From assembly GCA_947652605.1 (NCBI GenBank), contig OX393577.1, forward strand, positions 67,232,108-67,296,107: a stretch of 64,000 nt of DNA, read 5' to 3'. Both the position numbers and the translations under genes were made by a program. The notes beneath the pieces are model-generated. The model was not told where the DNA came from. It saw only the letters and a list, made by a program, of their open reading frames with translations, and ran no database searches. How positions within the stretch are numbered: the stretch's first letter is position 1; each line of letters starts with the position of its first letter. Shown piece after piece: positions 57,146 through 64,000 of this stretch. This stretch comes from Elmis aenea (taxonomy: Eukaryota > Arthropoda > Insecta > Coleoptera > Elmidae).

Positions 57146-60100
57146 TTATAACTTTTCCAAAGATTTTTTCAAAACAGCAACCGTAAAATCGGCATCTTCT
57201 TTTGTGATACACATTGGTGGTTTGATTCTCATTACCTGCAACAAAAATACTCAATACATTTACTTCAAATTCTTGATTAATCGTACATTTCCGTGATATC
57301 CTCCTTTTCCTATGAGCACACCCATGTCTCTACAAGATTCCCAGACTTTCATGAATTTCTCAGGGCTTAATGGGGTTGTTGTTCCATCACCAGCTACCAA
57401 TTCAATACCGATCATTAAACCTTTTCCTCTCACATCACCAATGACTGGAAATTTTGATTGCAATTTAGCCAGTTCTATTAGCAAATGGGTTCCAACTCTT
57501 TTACTGTTATCCTGCAGTTTTTCTTCTTCGATGACCTGGAAACATGAATAGAAAATTTTTTGTCGAAAATTCTTCTGAAATCCTAAGTTTATACATCTAA
57601 GACGGCAATTCCAGCGGCGGAAGCTAATGGGTTACCACCATAGGTATTAAAATGCATGGCAAAAGTTAAAGCTTTTGCTATTTCCGGTGTCGTAACAACA
57701 GCACCCAACGGAAATCCATTGCCGATACCTTTAGCCATTGTTACAATATCTGGGAGTATTCCATGAGATTCAAAACCCCAGAAGTGGTCCCCTGTCCTTC
57801 CAAATCCTGTTTGCACCTTGAATAAAAACGGATCAGCAACAATTTTGTAACGGAATTAATATTACCTCATCAGCAATGAAGATCCCACCATTTTTCCTGA
57901 CTTTTTTTGCAGCCGCTTTTAGGTAACCTTTAGGGAACTGGACGGTTCCTCCAACACCCTGGATCGATTCCGCTATAAAAGCAGCCACGCGATTTTTCGG
58001 AAGGTTGTATTTAAATACTTCGTCTAGCTGTTCTATGTAGTTGTCTTTAGCGACACATTCGATGGAGTTGCAGGAACAATGGCGATTTGTTTGGACTGGA
58101 CTGTCGCGACAGTTTGCTCCTCCCCATATGCCACGATACACGTCAGGGTTCATAGCCTATGAAACTCGAAAAATTTTGCTCGGATACTTGCAAAGTGCAA
58201 AAAATTGTTTTGATTTTAAGTTTGTACAGCCACTTACATGGTGAAACCCTGGTGCTTGTGGCACAGGGAATCGATAATTTGAAGATGCGGTTAAAGCCAT
58301 AGTCTGGGAACTCATTCCATGGTAAGAATTAGTTAAAGAAATGATGTCGAAATTGTTCGTGTACAATCTGGCTAATAAAATGGCCAAGTCGTTAGCTTCT
58401 GAGCCACTGTTAACGAAATACACAACCTGGAAGCATAAGAAATATAAATGTCTGTCTTAAAGTACATCAAATGATGTTTTTCCGTACCTTGAGATCACCA
58501 GGAAGTTTCTCTGCCAGTTTTTCCGCGTATTCATGGACCTTTGGATGCATGTAAATGTTTGTGACATGTCCTAACGTGTTCATTTGTTGAGTTATGGCAT
58601 CACATACTTTACTATAATTGTATATTAAGTATTATTAAACCAACTTATTTTGAGTTAATTGAGACAATTGCCAATAACATTTTTCCAAAATGTTTGGTCA
58701 CTATTTTTTAACTTAGTATTTACTTTTGAATATGATAGATTTTTGGTACATTAATTTAAAAAGCAAATTATAGTTTATTAACGATAAAGTAAGCATAAAT
58801 ATAACCATGTTTGAATGTAATGTAGAAAAACTTACGGATGGCAATGGCCTACAGAGACTGTAACAATTCCTCCAAACATATCCAAGTAACGTCTTCCATG
58901 AATGTCGAAGAGCCATTGTTTATGTCCTTGATGAAGGGCCAATGGAGTGCTGTAGAGGGTTGTTAACGCTGGATTCAGATTGGTTTTTCTGATTTTATGC
59001 AATTTTTCTATAGATGGTCCCTAATAACAAAATACACATTTCCCATGTTTAACATACTGCTCTTTATAGACTTCAAAAAGCCTTACGACTTGGCAAAAAT
59101 AAAAAAAATTGATGGAAAGTATGAAAGAGTTTCAGGTACATCCAAAGTTAGTAGGATTAATGATTAGCCTAAAAACTACAAAAGGCAATGTAAGGGTGGA
59201 AGGTCAAACATCAGAAGACTTTATAGTAGGAAGTGGATTGCCAAGGGGATCCTCTTTCAACTTTACTATTCAACATAACACTAGAAAAGATAATAAGAAG
59301 GAGCAGTCTAAACCGGGGAGGAGATATAATGTACAAGAGCCATCAAATAGTGGGATAAGCAGACGAAATCGCCATTATAGCCAGAAATATAAAGGAATTA
59401 GAACACGCAACAAACAGATTGGTGGAGAAGGCTTTTAAAATGGGGTTACAATTAAACCAGAAGAAATGTAAAGTTATGTCCATTGGAGAAAGTCAGCAGA
59501 ATGCAATCCTAGAAATAACTACGACATTGGGAAAAATGAGTCTGGAAGAATAACGGAAAACTCTGATGAAGAAAAAGAAATGGAGGCGAGATTAATAAAA
59601 GTGAATAAATATGCCAGAGTCTTGAACCAACTACTAAGGGCAAAACACCTATTTAGAGATGCTAAATTCCGCCTTTAAAAAACAGTATTACGACCAATTG
59701 CACTATATGCCTGCGAAACTTGGATACTGAATAAGAAAACACAGGAAAGATTGCAAAGATGGGAGAGGAAAATACTTAGAAGAGTTTTGGGAGGAAGGAA
59801 AACAGAAGAAGGGTATGAGAGAAGAAGAAACAGGGAAATTTATGAGATGTATAAGGGACCAGCAATTGACCTAGTAGTATACAAAAGATTACAGTGGCTG
59901 GGTCATATCGAAAGAATGGTAGATGGACGAACACCAAAAACGATAGCCTGGAAAACACCAAATTACAAGAAGGAGAAGAAAGGTCGACCGAGAAGACGGT
60001 GGAGAGAAGCAGTGCTATCAGACCTTAAAGAAAAGGGCATAAGAGACTGGAAGACCAAAGCCAAAAATAGAAAAGAGTGGAAGAGGATCGCGGAGCTGTG

Positions 60101-60747
60101 GACCTAAACGGCCTCTAGAAGAAGCTCTCTGTATATAAAATACTGATTTTCTTTTCATTAATTAAATAAAGAAATATTAAGGAACCTTATCAAAACCTTC
60201 AATTTTTTAAACAATGGTTATTACTTATAGTATTTGTTTATATTAAATAAAATTTAATTGTTTGAACACATGCTTATACGTTTTTGTTTATATATTTATC
60301 GGCAATTATTACATAAAGCCCAATGTCAAGTTCCATGTCACAGTGTGATTATGAAGTAATAAATGATAACCCGGCATTATATTTTTATATTACATAAAAC
60401 TTTACCACAAAAATTTAGATAAATTTAAATAAACTTGAACCAACAAGTGATAATGCAATTTTAAAAAAAGTTCAAACTGTACATTATTACTTATTTTGAT
60501 GGTTGATTAGACTCAATTAATAATTTTATCGTTGCAGACAAAATTGAGAAGAAGAAAGAGTTATACTATTAAAATGAATCATTTTACCTTGTATATTTGT
60601 GGTTTAAAATCACAGAGTGGTATTTGAGGTTGGGATGCATAAAACCTTTGTATTGCAGTCTTCAGAGAATTATCTAAAAATGAACTAATCACGCCAAATC
60701 AGGTAAAAATTGCGAACGAACTTACTTTGAAACAATTTTGCAGCCAT
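57146..60747 (-). CDS. Agxt2: AGXT2-like mitochondrial class III aminotransferase, complete, nine exons (485 aa)
   Basis: PLP-dependent enzyme of the alanine-glyoxylate aminotransferase 2 group, expected in the mitochondrial matrix, transferring amino groups from alanine or related donors to glyoxylate. Exons (minus strand): 60747-60726, 60673-60588, 59020-58836, 58611-58488, 58426-58238, 58156-57866, 57816-57595, 57535-57287, 57235-57146. All introns are GT/AG, and phases join to an uninterrupted 486-codon frame. The N-terminus ([20 protein letters not shown]) is basic and lacks acidic residues, like a targeting peptide. Family landmarks: [16 protein letters not shown] and SVGHCHP (exon 3), [11 protein letters not shown] (144-154) and NSYHGM (172-177), [13 protein letters not shown] across the exon 6/7 border, and PLP lysine Lys328 in [24 protein letters not shown] (exon 8) and [15 protein letters not shown] (exon 9) complete it. 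All key residues are present, so it is probably functional. Intron 2 contains a LINE in the opposite direction. Confidence 0.97.
59063..60106 (+). mobile_element. LINE reverse transcriptase fragment in AGXT2 intron 2, antisense to the gene
   Basis: It begins [20 protein letters not shown] and continues [20 protein letters not shown] and [10 protein letters not shown]. Where a YADD box is expected there is QIVG, a stop (TAA for TAT) and ADEIAIIAR. Then come [39 protein letters not shown] and a long open C-terminus (59751-60107): [80 protein letters not shown]. Catalytic box and frame are broken, so it is inactive. Confidence 0.9.
60588..60747 (-). CDS. Agxt2: AGXT2-like exons 1-2 (targeting peptide)
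   Basis: Exon 1 (60747-60726) gives MAAKLFQ plus one base and ends at GTAAGT. Exon 2 (60673-60588) gives [20 protein letters not shown] and DFKPQIYK, ending at GTAAAA. RFYAS is a plausible processing site. The 1.57-kb intron that follows holds the LINE at 59063-60106. Confidence 0.9.
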
Positions 60748-61719
60748 TTTGCGTTAAAATATTGAATGTTTTATGTTAACTACATCACACGTCAACCTTC
60801 ATTTAAATTTATAAACAAATTCCATGGTATTTAAATTTTTCAACTTCGCTCGCTTTAAACAAATTTACATAAGTTAGTAGTTCTTGTTGGTATGAAAGAG
60901 ACAAACTCTAAACTTTGTAACCCAATTTAAAACAGCGATATCTAATTGCTTCACTAAAGATAAATTTGTTATCTACAGCGTCAGTTGTGTGTTAGTTTGT
61001 TATGTGAAATGGAGACGTCTTCACAGTACTAGAGCAAATAAAACTGGAACGAAATTATTGGCACGCAAGTGTAGGCTACTTCAAGAGAAAAAATTTAGCT
61101 TTATGCAGGTTTACATACTCATGAAGAAACCGTTTTTAATTTTTATCTACGAAACGTTTTTATCATGAAGAGCAGAGCTACCTCGCAGTACTGATGTTCA
61201 TCTAACTATTTATTCATTTCATAACTCCAGATTCCTACAAGCTTCATTCCGCGAAACCCAAGTTTATTAAATACCACAACTCGGAAAGATGTGAGAAGAT
61301 TTTAAAATTCTACTGCACGCCATCTCACCAATACCGTAAATGCTCTAACGTTTAATACGACAAAGTGAACATTAATTTCTTCTCCTTGCAGCATGAAAAG
61401 CATTGTATAAGATTACACAATGAAAAAGCAAATCTGGGAATATAAGACCACTGCGGCTAGCTGCGAAATGATTAATGATTGGTGACTGAATCGCAGAAAC
61501 AACAATGATTGACTAGCAGTTATGTATATGTTGATGTCATTTATTATTAATTTGGAATAAACTGTAAATCACATGCACATAAAAGCAGTGTTTATTGTTT
61601 AATTACAAAACAAGACGCTATGTATTTATCAAGATAAAAATATGCAAAATTAAGCCAATCTTCAAGCTGAAAATGTTAAAAATGTAAGCATAATTTCACA
61701 GAAAAACGCTATTTATTTC
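60748..61719. other. Upstream region of the AGXT2-like gene
   Basis: It should hold the leader and promoter (minus strand). I saw no decisive TATA or initiator motif and no other gene. Confidence 0.4.
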
Positions 61720-61880
61720 TTCCAGTCTTCGACTTCCTTTGATTTCCCATTTTATTCTTGGTCTTTCTCTTCTTGTTCTTCCCTCGACATGGTCTTCGCG
61801 AAAACAGAAAAGAATCTGCAACATAATCTAGAAAGTCTACACCAGGAATTGGAAAAAATTAATGTGAAAATTGTGTAGGC
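61720..61880. mobile_element. Two small LINE fragments head to head
   Basis: Minus strand 61800-61720 reads GRTRRERPRIKWEIKGSRRL, the basic C-terminal block (compare [20 protein letters not shown] at 39941). Plus strand 61792-61878 reads VFAKTEKNLQHNLESLHQEL and EKINVKIV, the segment that follows the (F/Y)ADD box. They meet near 61792-61800. The arrangement (upstream segment inverted against downstream segment) parallels 7985-9140 and 48984-49893. Confidence 0.6.
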
Positions 61881-62739
61881 CCTGTAACAGTGTTAGTCCA
61901 GAACCTTTAAAGTTTACAGTTCGCCTTTGCTGTATCACTGTATTATTTGTTTTTGCGTTAGTACCCAAGCTCCTAAACTTTAAATAAAAATTGGTACGTA
62001 CTCTGCAACTAATACTCGCGTCTTAGTTTCATTTGAAATCTTCGTTTTACTTATCAAGCATTTATTAGTGGCGAATTAAAAAACAGCATAAAAATCGAAC
62101 CGATCCAATTTCGTTGTCACCTGGAATTTCTAAGTTGCGGAATATTTAATCGGTCTTCGACTTTATCGACGGCCTACTATCTTAAAAATAGAAAACCTAA
62201 CCTAACGCAAATATTATTTAGCAGATTTGCATTAAAAAAAACTGCACTTTTAAAACCGGTATGCGACACATATTCCACAAAACTGTGCTACAGCTCTGTG
62301 ATTCGGTTTCTATAATTTCCTAGGTCACCATCCGATCAAAATTGTTAACTCTTCAATTATTACATATCACTTACAAATTGTAGGTTGCCAACAATATTAT
62401 TATCATCACGGGATTATATGGAAGAGTTAAATACAAAAAATGATTTGTTTGGTGACAGTTATGGCTCGCTAATACGTGTAATTTTGTTAATCTACATAAG
62501 TAGCTGTATATCTAGGCGATAACTTGTTATTAAAATTGTGTTTAAAGTATGCGATTAAATTGATTTTTTTTTGTAATTGGACCACTTAACGAATTTTAAT
62601 ATTTAAAATTGATCCTTTTGACGTCATAAGTAGAAAAACTTGTTCAAGCTTTAAAACGCACTGAATTAATTTACAAAAACTATAGATCTGTCTCAAAAAG
62701 AAAACGTTAATGTAATATAAATAGTCTACATAAAAAAGT
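61881..62739. other. AT-rich sequence, nothing recognised
   Basis: No gene or repeat supported. Confidence 0.4.
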
Positions 62740-62850
62740 CGAAAAGGAAGACTGAGGAAAGCATGGAATCAAGTGGTGGCTGAATGTCTGAAGGATAGTG
62801 GAATGTCCTGAAGTGAGGGGATGAGAAAGACAAGGAACAGGAGAGAGTGG
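62740..62850 (+). mobile_element. LINE C-terminal fragment
   Basis: KGRLRKAWNQVVAECLKDSG, MS, stop, SEGMRKTRNRREWT matches the GR-R--W---V---L---G------A-(D/N)R--W pattern of LINE C-termini, with a stop where Trp or another residue is expected. Too short to assign a clade. The minus-strand frame here is a by-product. Confidence 0.6.
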
Positions 62851-64000
62851 ACAGTGTTTATTTATGCAATTGGTTAATGTTTTGTAACGTACCTTAACAG
62901 CTTCGGGTAAATAAGGATATGGATTAATAAAATAAATAATACTCCTAAGATTTATAAGGAATTTGTTGTAGAAATGCTCCACTCTCAATTGTTGTTCAAT
63001 TGAAGCATTATTTATTTATTTATCAAACTTTACTATACAATAAAATAGAAAATATTATAACTTTCAGTGAAATTGTCATGGTCGGATTCATTTTGATTTT
63101 TTTTTTGTCATTATTTTTTAACATAATTTTCGAAAATATGTTTATTAATTAGTTGCACGTTTTAAAAGTTAGTTTACTGTTTTCAATTAATTAAAGGCCA
63201 AAGATCCGAAAAACGACAAGTAAAATGAAAACATTATTAAAATAAAATGTATTAATTCTAGATAGATAAACAAAAAACTTTAAAAAACAGTTTTAAAATA
63301 TATAAATATTTTAAACATGTATTAAATTATTATAATCCTTGAAACTTGATCGTATTTGTTTAAATTATACATAAATCTACACAAATTCACTGTTTTAATT
63401 AGAACAGAATGTTAAAATTTAATATTTTTAAATCAAAATGCTTGAAATGAATGCATAAAAAATTCTAAGGCTTCTTCAAAGCTTGCGTAAGCAGAGGCGA
63501 TGGAATGATCAGATAACGATTACTGCTAGAAAATATAAATGTTTGGACATTACAAAATTGTTATTATAATTGAGATTAAAGGTGATGGATTATTATTGGT
63601 ACCTATATGTATACCTGTGTATCGAATGCAATTACAATTATTTTTAAAAGAATGTACTTACCCAAAAACACAAAGTTTAACAAATCTATTTAACTTTTGT
63701 GCCCCTTTTTGAGCACGACTTTTAATTTTATTTCTGTAGTATTGAGATGAGGGATAATGCTCAAATCAAAACAGTAATTTATTTCCTTGGTTTAGCTGTT
63801 CTTCTATTATTAAGCTGCCCTATAGTATCTTTTAGCATTTCGTCCTTTGTTTTTACTCGATTTTCCTTACCAGGAAAGGTCGCGATATGTTGTCGCTAGA
63901 ATCTGATCAAGGCTGTGTTTATTGCTTCAAGAACATAAAAACTAAATGTTTTGCAGAGTTATACGCGCTACTGGCCATTTTCTTTGGAAAAATGGGAGAA
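62851..64000. other. AT-rich sequence to window end, nothing recognised
   Basis: No coding exon, RNA gene or repeat boundary could be supported. A gene entering from the right edge cannot be excluded. Confidence 0.4.

Noticed and set aside
57312..58244. Plus-strand frames over the aminotransferase
   Set aside because: Antisense shadows of AGXT2 exons.

Overview
The window is AT-rich animal nuclear DNA: intron-containing genes with canonical GT/AG borders, non-LTR retrotransposons, mariner and hAT elements, and many short inverted-repeat elements. Gene content (an insect-type cytosolic alpha-carbonic anhydrase, an AGXT2-type aminotransferase, a Tret1-like sugar transporter) and the mobile-element mix indicate an insect. 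A beetle is my best guess, but the order is inference.

Four cellular genes are supported. (1) 9277-10586, minus: the long terminal exon of a Tret1-like MFS sugar transporter; its first exon was not found. (2) 19122-43324, minus: a complete alpha-carbonic anhydrase of 266 residues in six coding exons, with a 20-kb first intron and a candidate non-coding leader exon near 45615. (3) 26882-27747, plus: a small secreted-protein gene nested antisense inside carbonic anhydrase intron 1, followed at 28300-28798 by a decayed paralogue cut by a LINE fragment. (4) 57146-60747, minus: a complete AGXT2-type mitochondrial aminotransferase, 485 residues in nine exons. They look like unrelated housekeeping or secretory genes that happen to be neighbours; no operon-like co-function is implied.

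Most other recognisable sequence is mobile-element fossil. There are about a dozen non-LTR retrotransposon fragments (Jockey-clade at 7985-9140 and 34225-35035; other RT families at 2205, 5733, 15450, 26085, 28799, 37690, 39941, 48984, 59063, 61720 and 62740). Two, probably three, have the 5'-inverted structure expected from twin priming. Two copies of one mariner family occur: a 1270-bp copy at 46488-47757 and an internally deleted one at 4596-5707, the latter holding a hAT element that itself holds a perfect 61-bp-arm palindrome. Two further hAT-type elements have perfect 8-bp target duplications (11435-11711; 19533-21125). The second carries seven ~184-bp tandem repeats and sits in carbonic anhydrase intron 5. 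Several short families share TA/CAGGGTG termini.

The remaining long AT-rich stretches (notably 51461-56950, 16906-19121, 24111-26079, 38336-39940 and 62851-64000) hold nothing I can identify. No tRNA, rRNA, CRISPR array or cellular operon was seen. I did not find a convincing new molecular system; the most distinctive items are the hAT element with an internal minisatellite, the paired 5'-inverted LINE insertions, and the nested small secreted-protein gene with its broken paralogue.
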